A stretch of DNA of 64,000 nt. It comes from Powellomyces hirtus (Eukaryota > Chytridiomycota > Chytridiomycetes > Spizellomycetales > Powellomycetaceae). This document shows, piece after piece, positions 12,201 to 24,800 of this stretch. The first letter of the stretch is position 1; the number at the start of each line of letters is the position of its first letter. A model generated the notes under the pieces. It saw only the letters and a list, made by a program, of their open reading frames with translations. It was not told the origin of the DNA and searched no databases. The stretch spans positions 62,001-126,000 of the forward strand of contig JAHLKG010000011.1 of the NCBI GenBank assembly GCA_025526995.1, in the 5' to 3' direction. The position numbers were made by a program, and so were the translations under genes.

Positions 12201-15200
12201 GTTGATGGGGCGGGAGAGCGCGTTGCGGTGGATACCTACCTCGCGATTTTGGGCGGCGAATCGAGAGAAGCGCGGATGACGGGTACGGACGAACTTAAGA
12301 TGGGGGATGTTGTTCAGGGAGAGAACATTTCGGTCGATACCTTCCACTCCCTGAGGCCGCGCATGCCCCGAGCGGTGAAACAGCCCGAAAGCAGCGCCCA
12401 TTATGCCGCCGAGATGCAGCTCATGGAACAGCGTATCTATGGGCACTCTCCATCACCTAGCCCCTATGTTCCGCCCGAAACTGCACTCGCGGAACTGGCC
12501 GTGATCGATGGAGAAGACGCGGGCGACCTTAAGCGAAATGAACTCCCCGAGCGAGAACTGACGGAGTTTGTGTTTTATGATCCGAGCCACCGTATGATTG
12601 ATGTCGCGGCCATGGATTATGACCATATCAAATGTTATGTATCGGGATCGGCTAAACCGCGCTTGAAAGAGGGGGGAACGCTCAGTGGACCCAGCACCCA
12701 GATGCGTTTCACGGCTCTGGAATGGGGGCTCTGGCATGTTGAGAGCGGACATCCGGTGGTATGGCTAAGATCCAAGTATGCGTGGTATTATCTGGACCGC
12801 CCAGCGAAAGAATATGAGGAGATGTATTATGCATTTCTTCGCAAGATTACTGTGATTGCGAGAGTGATCAAATCGATGACGCTCTTCCCGGATACGACCT
12901 ATGAGGAGTTTTTGAAATATGTGGCGGAGAGCATGGACGACGATGTGGATGTCTCGGCGCTGCATAAGATGGTTGAGGAAAATATCCATGAGATTGTGTT
13001 CGAGGTCGATGCCTGGTTCACGACGCAGTGTTTCGTTGACGGCGCGGATGAAACTCCGTTATGCGTCGCCCTTGACGAGATACAAGGGAAACAGCCGGGG
13101 GACTGGAAGGGCGGGATCCCGCATTTTAAACGAACGAAGACATCGAATGATCGGGTCCTGCAAGATCGGAATATTTCGACTGTCACACCTCTCGTTGCCA
13201 GGGTGGCCAGAGGATTTTTCCGCGAAAATATCGACGTGGCGGGCAGTGATGTAGAAGAAGCGGACGATGATGATAATGTCGAATATTCGTGTACCGAGCC
13301 CGTGATCGTGCAGCCACCACGAAACGCCGAAACGAAGGAAGTGAGATGGAATTCGGAGGTTATTTCCAAGGCTTCCGTACATCACAAGACGAGGTTCATT
13401 GTCAGAGAGTACTACGCGTCCGTCCTTATTGACGGGATCGAATACCGACCGGGGGACTATATCTTTATTCGGCCGTACGCAGACGAGGACAACAACAACA
13501 ACGACAGCAACACGACCGAACCCTGGTTTGCCCAGATCCGATACCTCTATCAGGAAAAAGGCACGCAGAAGGCGCATATCCGGTGGTTGACGCATGGGAA
13601 ACAGACGGTGCTGAACGAAACCGCGTCGTACAATGAGCTCATGTTTCTGGATACTTGTCAGGATACGCAGTTGGGTGCCGTTGCGGGCAAGCCGCAGGTG
13701 CGATACCTGGGACCTGAGGAGGACGAACCATCGGGAAAGAGTGAGACGTTTTTTTATCGGTTCGTGTATGATCCGGAAACGGGCGCGTGTGTGGATGCGC
13801 CCGTTGACAGCGAGGCGGTAGACCACCCGTGGGGTGGGGAAGTGGAGGCGTGTCGGTCGTGTCAGCGTCAGGAGAGGATGCGCACGTCGGGGATGAGTGT
13901 GTGGAAGCAGGAGCTTGAGGAACGCGTTATGCGGTCCCATGGCGTGGAATACAAGATTGGCGATTTCGTCTATGTCGTTAATGAGATGGATGAGAAGCCG
14001 TACCGGCTCGGCCAGATTGTGCAGTTCATTGAAGACGCGCCCTCGATCGAGCAGTTCCGACGTAAGCAGCAGGTCAGGCGTGGTGGGGACGATGATGATG
14101 TGGAAGATGATGAAGCGAGGGGTGTGGATGTGAGAGTGCGCCTGTTTTGTAGGTACAATGATGTTCTCCTGGACCTGGACGATGAAGAACGTGATGGAGT
14201 CCATGCGCTGGATACACCCCGTGATGATCGGCGAGTGTATGTTACCGACGCGTTTACGACCGTTGCACCTGAGTTGCTGGAAGGTCTGTGCTGGATCCAA
14301 CATGCGGCCACGATTGCGGATCTAGATACCTACAAGGACGAGGATGACCAGTTTTGGTTTGAGGAGAAGATGACGTTTCGCCGCAAAGTGCGGGGAGAAG
14401 GGCGGTATAGCTTTGAACCCGTCGGCCGCGATTACATTAAAGGACGAAAAGATCGACGACGGGAACGGAAGGTGCAGTTGAGCAAAAGGAGAGAGTTTGT
14501 AAAGAGTCCGAAAAAACTGGTGGCGCTGGATTTGTTTGCGGGTGCCGGGGGGCTCACGGAGGGCTTTGATCGTTTGGACTTTGTGGAGACGAAATATGCG
14601 GTGGAGTTTTCCAGTAGTGCGGGGACGACGTTCAAGTGAGTGATTATATATCCAACGCGCGTGCTGAGATTGGTGTTTGGAAGGGGACATGGATTGTTAA
14701 CAAGTGTTCTGACATTTCCCTTCTAGACACAACTTCCCCAACTCGCAAGTCTACATATTATGCGCTAACACCCTCCTCGCGCGCGCCATCGACATCCAAG
14801 AACGCGGCAAAACACTCCCACCCATCCGTGACCAAGCGGGTGAATGGATGGCCGAGTTACCACCCAAGGGATCCATCGACTTTATTTACTGCGGGCCCTC
14901 ATGCCAGGGCTACTCGGGTCTTAACCGTTTCAAGAAAGCCAACGATATTAAAAACACCCTGGTGGTGACGAGTTTGTCGTATGTAGATTTTTATCGACCA
15001 ACGTACTTTTTGTTGGAGAATGTGAGGGGACTGGTGGATTTTAGACTGGGGGGAGTGCAGGATGGGAGACATAAGATTAAGGGCGGGATTGAGCAGGGGG
15101 TTGTCAAGTTGATTTTGAAGACGCTGCATGCTATGAAGTAAGTTGGATGGAAATCTGGGACGATTCCGAGCGTCAATGCGCTAACGTTTCTTGTAACGTC

Positions 15201-16439
15201 AGTTACCAGACTCGCTTTGGGCTTCTGCAGGCCGGAAACCACGGCGTGCCGCAGTCACGAACACGGTTTTTTGTGTGGGCTGCCAAACGGGGACATACAT
15301 TACCCGACTTGCCGCAGCCCAGTCATGGCTGCTACCACACTGGAGGGCTGCATGTGAAGTTGCAAGATCTTTATGGCAAGGAAGTGGCGTTTAACCCCGT
15401 AACTCGGTCCCGCAAGAACACGCCGCTGCCGCCGGTATCGATTTGGGACGCCATTAGCGATCTCCCCGCGTTTGAGTTCCGGCATCCGAGCAAGAGTGCG
15501 ATGAGGAGAACGATTGCTCGGATTGAAGATGATGAAGATGAAGAGGTGCCCACCTTTAAGGTCGTCCCTGGACAAGGGCCGGTCGGGCATCCGGTTCAGG
15601 ACTACGACAAACCGCCGTTGAGTGAGTTCCAACGCCAACTCCGTCGTAAATCCACCGTGTGCTCCAACCACGTCACGAGCACGTACGGCGCCCACATCAC
15701 CGAACGCATTTGCAGCCTTCCACGAGAACCGGGCGCCACGTACCGCGACCTTCCGCCGCACCTCATCCCGTCGGGCTACATTGAAAAGGGCATGAAGGGC
15801 AGCTACGGCCGCGTGAACTACGATCGCCAATTTGCGACAATCCTCACTTCACTCCCGCACCCGTCTGGCAAGTTTGGAACGTGTCTGCATCCGGAACAGA
15901 ATCGCGTCTTGACGGTGAGGGAGATGGCGAGAGCGCAGGGGTTTCCGGACCATTTTGTGTTTAGAGCGGATCGACGGGCGGGGAAGTCGGCGCAGCAGGA
16001 AAATTTGCAGGATATGTATCGCCAGATTGGAAATGCGGTGCCCCCGCCGTTGGCGGCTGCGTTGGGGAAGAAGCTACTGCAGGCAGTGCTGAAGGATGCT
16101 GATTTACCAGACGTATCACCATCCCCTTCTCCATCACCGTCACCGGCACTAATGCCACAAACACGACTACCACCACAACCACCCACGATAACGCTGCCTG
16201 CTGCTGCGGCCCCGCCTCACGGACTTCATCATCCCCGTCCCACAGTCATTGTAGAAATCCCTGTTCGAACCCCCACCCTTACGCGTCCGTCCCTGCATTC
16301 TCAGTCTCCACCACCACCACTACGACGAATGCAAACACACCAACCGACCGGTATCACACCCCGACCCACAGACAAGAAACGAAAGCCGGCGAACTTTGAG
16401 ATTGTGATAGAAGTCAAGAAGAGGAGACGGGAGATTTGA
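9283..16439 (+). CDS. DNMT1-type DNA (cytosine-5)-methyltransferase
   Basis: Exons 9283..9571, 9646..14635, 14727..15137 and 15203..16439 join in frame to 2308 residues. The first ~1000 residues are low-complexity, with a putative SUMO-interaction pair near 696 and 714. An RFTS (replication-foci) domain lies at about 1050-1190, followed by BAH1 (about 1345-1455), BAH2 (about 1524-1655) and the methyltransferase. Motif I is LDLFAGAGG near 1723, motif IV GPSCQGYSGLNR has Cys1819, motif VI is LLENVRG near 1857, motif VIII is QAGNHGVPQSRTRFF, and motifs IX-X include GFPDHFVF and QIGNAVPPPLA. No CXXC finger is seen between RFTS and BAH1. The enzyme should transfer methyl groups from S-adenosylmethionine to cytosine in nuclear DNA, probably as a maintenance enzyme by analogy with DNMT1. 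The last ~110 residues are Pro/Ser-rich and end in a basic patch. The Ser before the catalytic Cys replaces the usual Pro. Confidence 0.95.
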
Positions 16440-19400
16440 GTATTTGCTTAAAGTTCGTCATCGCAGCGTGGTGTCACGTTGCATTGGTTGTGTGATACTT
16501 TCTCCCCTTTGGCCCTCCCATCAGCGCACCGTCTGCGACCTGTGGTACACCCCTGGACATCGGGGTTGCTGTCATTCTTCCTCAACCCCCCCCCCCTTCC
16601 CCCAGTTCCTCTCGACACTCTTGTTGACAGCGAGGTTTGCCGCATCTTTATAGACTTTAATCATATGAGCTGTGTCTTAGCTCATGGTAACCTCCTTATT
16701 CCTTCTGACATCAGTGGTCACCTTGGGTTTTCCCTGTGTGAAAATGCTACAGTCTTGCATGATTGATGGTACGATTGAACCGGAAATCTGAACCCCCTAT
16801 TTCTGCGCTGAGCTAGAACCCAACTGTAGTGTTGCGAGTCAGGTTGTCCCTTGAACCCATCGGGTTTGCCGTCACGCGTTTCTCCCCGAGGAGAGATGGT
16901 CACCACGATGTACTGTCTCCAAATTGCCGGCATCCTCATTCCTGTTACGGGGACCCTCCTGCAAGGGTTGTTGTTATGTATACCTAGGCACTTGTCGCAA
17001 AATCCTCTCTCGTTCATCTTCCCACAATTATGAATTCGCCAACGCGTTCGAGGCAATGGTATGGAAACTTCCCGCCGGAATCTCGCTCGACCGTCGTGAT
17101 ACAATCCCCGTAAACACCTCCTCTCGTTACAAATTTCCACGAGAACAAGGATCTCATTCTATTTCCAAACTGTTAAAGCTTTCGAAGCACGTTTGTGCAG
17201 CAGCGCGGGTAGTATTTCATGAACCCCTTAGCATGAGAATCAGAATCTTGCTTGCCCACGATGGACGCGTTACTGTTCGATCGTGGAGGGGAAAACAATC
17301 GTTCTATAAAGCACGAGTTGAGGCTTTCTTTGATGCGTCCCCGCCAATGTCGGAGGTGTGGGAGTGGAATGTTTGTGTAAGACCTTTTGGCCGGTGTTTG
17401 GTTCAGGGAGTGGTTTTCATGTGCCATTACCCAGCAACCTCAACTCTAACAAGACGAATTGCAATGCCCCGACTTTTCCAATATCGAAACTATCTTAAAC
17501 CTGTTTGTACCGAAATGGCCAACCGAGGATATGCAACTTGCATTCAGATGGCCTTACCAGTGCATTGAGAATCAGTTCTTTAGTCTCAGATCTGTTGACA
17601 TCACAACGACGAAAGAGAAAAATGTGGACTCACATAATACGCATGTACAGCCTGAGTACAACGCCCGTGTACTATACCGATATACTCTCATGTCGTATTG
17701 CCGCCTCATCACAAAAAAAAAAAAAAACAGTGAATGCATAGCAAAAGGGAAGAGTGATCGGCCACGTACGGAAACAACATCGAGGGCCCGGGGGGCATGT
17801 GGTCGCTCATTCAAGTGACACTACGATTACCGCATTGAATTCAAAGATGAAAGTATTTACCGGAACAAGTCAAATGGAGGAAAAAACAAAAGATTGAGAG
17901 GAAAGGTTACAATGGTGTACTGGAACTCTCCTTCGTCCTTTCTTCCATGAGTCGCGCAAGCTCGTGCTTGTGCTCTTGAAAAATTCTATCTTCCGATCAC
18001 TCTCTGTATTACACGGTTCAGTTTACACTTTATTACAACCACGACCCCACGAACCCCGCGGTTTGTTGTGCTAGGCGCCCTGTTGGTGCTTTAGACAAGG
18101 GTCCGGAACTGCGCCGTTTCATTCATACGTGGCATATGCCATGCCCGACTTTTTGATCGCCGGGGTTTGGGGGCAGGCTTTCTGAGTATCATAGAGTGCG
18201 ATCCGAAGAGATTAATGCGTGACGAACTGAGCAGAGCCACCCGAGTGACTAACTCCCAACGGCCACATGAGTGACAAAGTGATGCCGATGGGGATAAGGC
18301 ACAGCCGCGTGGTGTTCATCAAAGCACAACGAGGACATGATGTTGAGCCCAGGGTGTTACACTGCTGGCAATTCAATTTTAGACAGACAAATCCGCCCCA
18401 TCCGTCGATTCCATGATTGTCCATGCGACACAAGGTTGTGCGAGGAGTGACGGAGGCGGAAGGCATTGGAAAGCCTGAAGGCGGGAACGTGGTTGGCCCT
18501 CAACCCGCCCCCAGGCCGGTTCCTTTGTTGAAGCGAGAGGCTACAATGACAGGATGTGCTATGTGGAACTGTAACTTCCTATTCTGGCATATTGTTCGTT
18601 TCACAAAACCACTTCATTACCTTCTGATTCTATTTGCGGATTTGGCCCCAACATATCCCTCTGGACGATCATGGCGACTCCCAGGGGATCCGTCTTGAGA
18701 AACCTTTGGTGCGATTCTACAATAGGACCCCAATTGACTTCTACCACAAAGGATGAGGCAGTGCCGATTGATGATGCTCATGCGGCCACCTTGGGCCACG
18801 CCACACTGCCAACAGCTATGAAAATTGCTTACGGCCGACGTTCGCGTCCTCCCGGTAAAAACGGTTTTGTGCGCGTTTGCGTGAGATTCCCCACACTTTT
18901 ACCACTCTATCCCGTTTCGTTAAATTCACCAAACACCTACGAAACGACCCTCCCACAGAACCCACTCCCCTTCCGCAATGGACCCCATGCATGTGGACCC
19001 CCCAGCCCAACCTCTCGTCCATATCATTGCCCGACGAAGATAGTAGTCATAAAAAATCGGAGACGGTGTATGAAGTGACCACACCACACAAATGTTCATC
19101 ATCGTAGGGAACACACGCCGTTTTCCCCAGCGATCCGGGTGTGCAATAATTTTTACCTTAACCGAAGGGGAACCGAACGGGGACCAAGCCTCACCCGAAA
19201 GTCGAAAAGGAATATTCATTTAATCTCCGTCCTGAACTTTTCCGCCAATGTCATCAGTTTCCCGTCCCATTTTTACCACTTTGCATTGGCGCTGCTTGTC
19301 GTTTCCTCCGCGTTTTCCTATCCAATTTTTTTTTTTGGGCTCTCTATTCATTCAAACGTGGAACGCTGGTAACACGTCGTTCTCTCGCGTTCATCGTCCG

Positions 19401-19534
19401 TCTTCTCGTGCGTTACGCGTAGCTGCACCTGGTGAACTTATATATCCCTGATACTCGTTGACGGGTGATACGAGAATTGCGAGCAGAAAGATACCTACAG
19501 AACAAGTAGCCTTTCTTGTCACGTTCCATCAAAC
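16440..19534. other. Three-kilobase region without a supported gene
   Basis: Frames here are short, often lack an ATG and resemble nothing I know. The longest on the + strand (about 16924-17568) has its first ATG only at 17056. On the - strand at about 17915-17997 there is a short frame with coding-like composition (charged, helical, ending at a TAA); it could be the last exon of an unknown gene, but no in-frame upstream exon is evident. A poly-A run lies at 17710-17727. A TATATAT motif at about 19439-19446 probably belongs to the zinc-finger gene that follows. Confidence 0.5.
19439..19446 (+). promoter_or_regulatory. TATA-like box of the C2H2 factor
   Basis: TATATAT lies about 90 nt before the ATG at 19535. 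Confidence 0.4.
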
Positions 19535-21184
19535 ATGCCTGGAAGGGAAGAACATTTTGTGCAACAACCCCTTTCTGCACTACCACCCAAATCGCATCAT
19601 CAACCCCAATCTCAGCCGCAGTATCAGCAAACTCAGTATCACATCCACCGTATACAAATACCTCGCTTCTACGCACAGTCACCGCATCTACCGGCCCTTC
19701 AAAAGCAAGTTCAGACTCATCCCCAGATGCCTAATCTGCACCGACGGAATACGGCACCTGCGAGTCTTGGTCTTGGGCCTGGTGATCCTCAACAACGCGA
19801 ACCTCCCATCGACCGATTCTGGGAGCCACGGCCTGTACTTTCTCCGAACAATGAGACGTACCTGCCTTTGGAATTCCAATCGCATACACAACCTTCCGCG
19901 TCGCAGCCTCAATGGGATCAGCTCGAGCGAAGCCAACACATCCTTCCCCTCCACATCCCACTTGGTTCATCACTGAACAACAACCATCAGTCGAACCATG
20001 CCTGTCCCACCTTTTCCATGCTTCCGCCTGCTGCCGACGCTCAACAGCTGGTGCCATTCCCAGATCTGTTCTCCCCGATTACCATCACAAGCAATCCTAT
20101 GGACCTTCTTCTGGAGGACGCGCAAGACCTTCTCGCGACCGATTTGACTGGACCGCTGTCGCCATTCAACTACGGCAATATTTCCACGCCACGGGAGGTT
20201 GCATCCGGACCAGAGTCTTGTCAGTCTACGCCTTCCCTCGCACCTCAATTTGATACCCCGCTTCTATACACGGACTTTGATGGACATCCATTGACCGGTC
20301 GCCAAACGTGCGAGTTGCCTGACGAAGGGTGGGAACCCCTTGACAGAGTTACGGATGACTTTGCCGGTCTTGGAACAGACCTTTACTACAAAGCGTACGC
20401 TAAACCCGATATTCATACTGATACCACAAAGACTGACGGCGACCAGGAGCACTATGCATACGCGCCCAGCAGCCTAGCGGATCCAAGTGAGAGTCGCGTC
20501 AGCTCGCCTTACGGTTCGTTCCTGAACCTGGGCCCTCCTTCAGCATACCCTCCTGCCGAGGTCGATCAAGATTCGCGCGCCACATCCAGCACCCCGATCA
20601 CATGCCCCTTCCCAAGCTGCACCAAGATTTTTGTGCGACAACAGAACCTCAAAGCACACAGCAAAACCCACAGTTCCGCGAAGCCCCATCAATGCACGTA
20701 CTGCCCACTGGCCTTTCGCCGCAATCACGACTTGAAACGCCACATGCGTCTGCACAACAATGAACGCCCCTATATATGTCCGGGTTGCAATAGGGGCTTT
20801 GCCCGCTCAGATGCGCTCAAGCGACACACGCAAGGTGATGACTGCGCTATGGGACTCCTCGCTCCGGGAGCCATCCCACCACCTCGCGTGAGACGAAGCC
20901 GGAGGGCAAGTGCTCCTGGCAACCTTGTCATTGCTGGCCAAAAAAAGCAACTGCAACAGCACCGCTCTTCGCGCAAAATTTCGGCCGCCGCTCTCACTGA
21001 ACCCCCGGTTACATCCCCGGTCACAGGCGATCGGTCGCCTGAAGTTGGGCAGCTCCCCCCTTCTCAAAATGTGACTCACAACCCCGGTCGCGATACTTAC
21101 ACACATCACCATTGGCCGCCCTCAGAAATGATATCAATCCCTCAGAGGCCCTCCTTCTCCTCCCCCGTCCCATCCGATCTGTAG
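19535..21184 (+). CDS. C2H2 zinc-finger transcription factor, Crz1/Prz1-like
   Basis: A single exon encodes 549 residues. The first ~350 are rich in Gln, Pro and Ser, typical of fungal activators. Three consecutive fingers follow: C357-C362-H375-H379, C390 with C387, H403 and H407, and C415-C418-H431 ending with C437 (C2HC). The second finger has the NNERPYIC linker and the third reads RGFARSDALKRH, both close to Crz1 and Prz1, the calcineurin-regulated calcium-response factors. A SPITIT segment at 180-185 resembles the calcineurin-docking PxIxIT motif, though its first Pro is replaced by Ser. A basic RRSRR stretch after the fingers could be a nuclear localisation signal. It should bind DNA in the nucleus; the calcineurin link is inference. 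The zinc fingers are certain, the subfamily is moderately sure. Confidence 0.85.
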   Translation: MPGREEHFVQQPLSALPPKSHHQPQSQPQYQQTQYHIHRIQIPRFYAQSPHLPALQKQVQTHPQMPNLHRRNTAPASLGLGPGDPQQREPPIDRFWEPRPVLSPNNETYLPLEFQSHTQPSASQPQWDQLERSQHILPLHIPLGSSLNNNHQSNHACPTFSMLPPAADAQQLVPFPDLFSPITITSNPMDLLLEDAQDLLATDLTGPLSPFNYGNISTPREVASGPESCQSTPSLAPQFDTPLLYTDFDGHPLTGRQTCELPDEGWEPLDRVTDDFAGLGTDLYYKAYAKPDIHTDTTKTDGDQEHYAYAPSSLADPSESRVSSPYGSFLNLGPPSAYPPAEVDQDSRATSSTPITCPFPSCTKIFVRQQNLKAHSKTHSSAKPHQCTYCPLAFRRNHDLKRHMRLHNNERPYICPGCNRGFARSDALKRHTQGDDCAMGLLAPGAIPPPRVRRSRRASAPGNLVIAGQKKQLQQHRSSRKISAAALTEPPVTSPVTGDRSPEVGQLPPSQNVTHNPGRDTYTHHHWPPSEMISIPQRPSFSSPVPSDL

Positions 21185-21848
21185 TTACTTATACCCATTT
21201 CGCGACTGTATGGTCAATTTTTCATTCCTGCCTTGTAGATAGACATAGATACCAATGAGACTTTCTCCCAATCAGTGTTCTGGCACTTCTTTTCTTCTTT
21301 TCATATTTGAGGATGCCATTTCTGCTCGCTCGCAATGCTGGTTTGCCAGTGCTGTAAGAAACGCGCGTATGCTGCTTGGGTAAGCACATCGGAGTAAACA
21401 AAATCGTAACGCCTCGCGATGGATCGCTATTCAACCAAATTCTCGGACATGGTGGGGCTTGCGGTGAGGGGTCATATTCATTGAGGAATGGAAGCGCAAT
21501 TTACGTTTTTGTTGTCTTTTCATTTACCTTTAGTTGGCAGCGGCCTGTTTCCAAAGCTATTTTGAGAGAAGGTGTTGATCGGCGCAGTATAAGACGCTAT
21601 CGCCATATCTTCTCCGCGGGCTGTGGCTGTTGAGCTTGTCATCATGTTTACTATTTTCAGAGAAAAAGTAAACCGCTTCTGTGCCACGGCGCTGGGCCAC
21701 GTACTTCACGGCAAAGCACCTCCTCCACAAGGCGATTTGTATAAACAACGGGGGGCTGGCCCTCGCGCCCCGCTTTTAGCCCATACCCTATACCATCTTT
21801 GATGAACCTCCATATTCCCCCGCCATCTTCATCGGTCAACGTTGAACT
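21185..21848. other. Intergenic region
   Basis: 664 bp between two genes on the + strand, covering the 3' flank of the C2H2 factor and the 5' flank of the surface-protein gene. No gene or repeat is recognised. Confidence 0.5.
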
Positions 21849-24800
21849 ATGAAGTTGAATCAGTTGATATCCTCCTTGGTGGGAGCAGCCGTGGCTGCGA
21901 CCACCGTTTCCGCAGCCTTTACCCGATCGTTCAAAGAGCCCGACGACACCGACTATACGACAGTATTTGATACCTTGATTCCTTCCATCAAATCCAACGC
22001 GGCTGTAGTCAGTAAACCACTCCGACCTAATGGTTAGTGAACTTGTTTTGCAGCGCGGCTGTGACCGCTACGGTGTCTGACAATCTTATGCGTGTCCAGT
22101 GGTTTACAAACTCGTTACCAAGGGTATCTATGCCAGTAGCGGCGAAAACGTAGACGGACTCGGGTGTATTTACGACGTAGCATATACCGTCGGCGGAACT
22201 GGGTGTGAGAACAATGGGGTATGTTTGATCCGTGTGCTTTTCGGCCCAGTTGCAATATGTTAACGTCCATATTCCTTCCATTCAGTGGGGACCAAACGCG
22301 GGATTCTTCTCTAGTGCTCTCGGCATCAGCTGTGCCACTGACGCTACGAAACCCATGAACTTCTGGACAGATGGACTGGTGTATTGTCCCGCTCGCGGAA
22401 GGTGAGAATACGCGAGAACAAAGCAATCAAATCGTGCACATCAAAAACTAATATCACATCATCCAGCTCCACTCGCGAATGGGCAGTCTACATCTCGACT
22501 ACTGGTACCACTACGATCGATTTCTATCTGAAGGACGATTACTACACCGACAATGTCCAGTCGGGCTCAGTACCTGGTAAGTCAAGAAGATGGTTACCTC
22601 TTGGGGGTGTAGACGCCTGATCTGTTGGCTTTCTTTTATCGTGACAGTGCAATTTGTGCTCTATTCCCCAACTTCCGTGAGTCCGACAACGGTTACTGCA
22701 ACCACAACGGCAACCGCCATCCAGGTGGTCACCTCCACTACGACCAGACTGTCCACCGTGAGCACGACCAGTACGGCCATTCAGACCCAGACCCAAACCC
22801 GGACAACCACTTCTACTCAACCTGCCTCAACTGTTACGGCGACGGTTACGGCCACTGCCACTTCTACTCAGCCAGCCTCAACTGTAACTACGACGAGGAC
22901 GTCTAGTTTGCCACCCGTCACGACTACTGTGACTACCACTACTACCAAGCCTGCGTCTACCGTAACTGCGACGGCGACCTCTACTTTGGCACCCGTCACC
23001 ACCACCGTGACTCCGGTCGCCTCCACGGTTACGACGACGGCGACCACTACTCGCTCTGCGTCCACTGTAACCGCCACGGCGACGTCTACATTGGCTCCGG
23101 TTACGACCACCGTGACTCCGGCTGCCTCCACGGTTACGACGACGGCGACCACCACTCGCTCTGCGTCCACTGTAACTGCCACGGCGACGTCTACATTGGC
23201 TCCGGTTACAACCACCGTGACTCCGGCTGCCTCCACGGTTACAACGACGGCGACTGCGTCCACTGTAACTGCCACCGCGACGTCTACATTGGCTCCGGTT
23301 ACCACCACAGTGACTCCGGTTGCCTCCACGGTTACAACGACGGCGACCACCACTCGCTCTGCGTCCACTGTAACTGCCACGGCGACGTCTACATTGGCTC
23401 CGGTTACGACCACCGTGACTCTGGCTGCCTCCACGGTTACAACGACGGCGACTGCGTCCACTGTAACTGCCACGGCGACGTCTACATTGGCTCCGGTTAC
23501 GACCACCGTGACTCCGGTTGCCTCCACGGTTACAACGACGGCGACTGCGTCCACTGTAACTGCCACCGCGACGTCTACATTGGCTCCCGTCACCACAACT
23601 GTAACACCGGCGGCATCGACGGTTACGCACACTGCGACCACTACTCAATCGGCGTCTACTGCGACAGAAACAATCACAACCACCATCATCCCGGCCGCCA
23701 GCACAAGTACCGTCACGGCAACCGAAACGGCTACAGTAATTGCAACAACTGTGGAGGTTACTACTACCACGGTTACCCCCGCAGCGTCAACCATTACGGA
23801 AACTGCTACCACAGTGGACATCACAACCACAACAGTAACTCCCGCGGCAACCACCGTTACCGAGACTGCAACAAGTACCTCGGTGGATGTGACTACCACA
23901 ACAGTCATCCCGGCAGCAACCACCGTTACAGAGACTGCAACAAGTACCTCGGTGGATGTGACTACCACAACCGTCATCCCTGCAGCATCCACTGTCACAG
24001 AGACCGCCACATCTACGTCAGTGGACATCACAACCACAACAGTCACGCCCGCTGCCACCACCGTCACAGAGACCGCCATATCTACGACAGTGGACACCAC
24101 AACCACAACAGTTACGCCCGCTGCCACCACCGTCACAGAGACGGCAACAACCACGTCCGTGGATGTGACTACCACCACAGTCACTCCTGCGGCTACCACT
24201 GTCACCGTAACCGCAACAAGCACCTTGGTAGATGTGACAACTGTTACTCATACGCCGGCCAGCACAACTATTTATGATTATGCAACATCCACAATCCCAG
24301 CGTCAACTGTCACTTTTACGGAAACCGCCACACAGCCTCCAAACTTTGTGACAGAAACGGCCGTGCACACGTACACTGAACCGGCTTCCACTGTTACCAA
24401 CACTGTCACGGCAACTGAAACGCAGTCTGCAACAGTTACCGTCACGCAAACGGAGACTGACGTCGCAACTAAAGCCGTGACAATCACTGCAATCAAGACC
24501 CAGTCGCCTGCGACAGTTGCGGAGACAGGACCGGCCAGCACCGTGACAGAGCCGGCCAAAACTATTTACTTGACAGCCACCACTACATCTACTGCTACCA
24601 AGACCTTCACCGAAACGGAAACCGTGTATCCCCCGACACCCATACCCGTCACTGAGACGGTCACCGAGCCCGTCACTCGAACAATCACCGATATCCAGCC
24701 TGTTACTGTCACACAGGAAGCAACACCAACTACCACCACAGTCACTGCCACCGTGACAGTCGCATCCGAACCGGACGACGGTTCAGGAACCACCACTACC

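Noticed and set aside
16924..17568. A 214-codon + strand frame
   Set aside because: It does not begin with ATG (first ATG at 17056), has no recognisable motif, and its composition looks random.
22868..23648. Two long - strand open frames of about 256 codons, and another at 23645-24223
   Set aside because: They lie antisense to the Thr-rich repeats. A tandem repeat whose unit is a multiple of three keeps all frames open if one copy has no stop, so these are shadows of the real gene.
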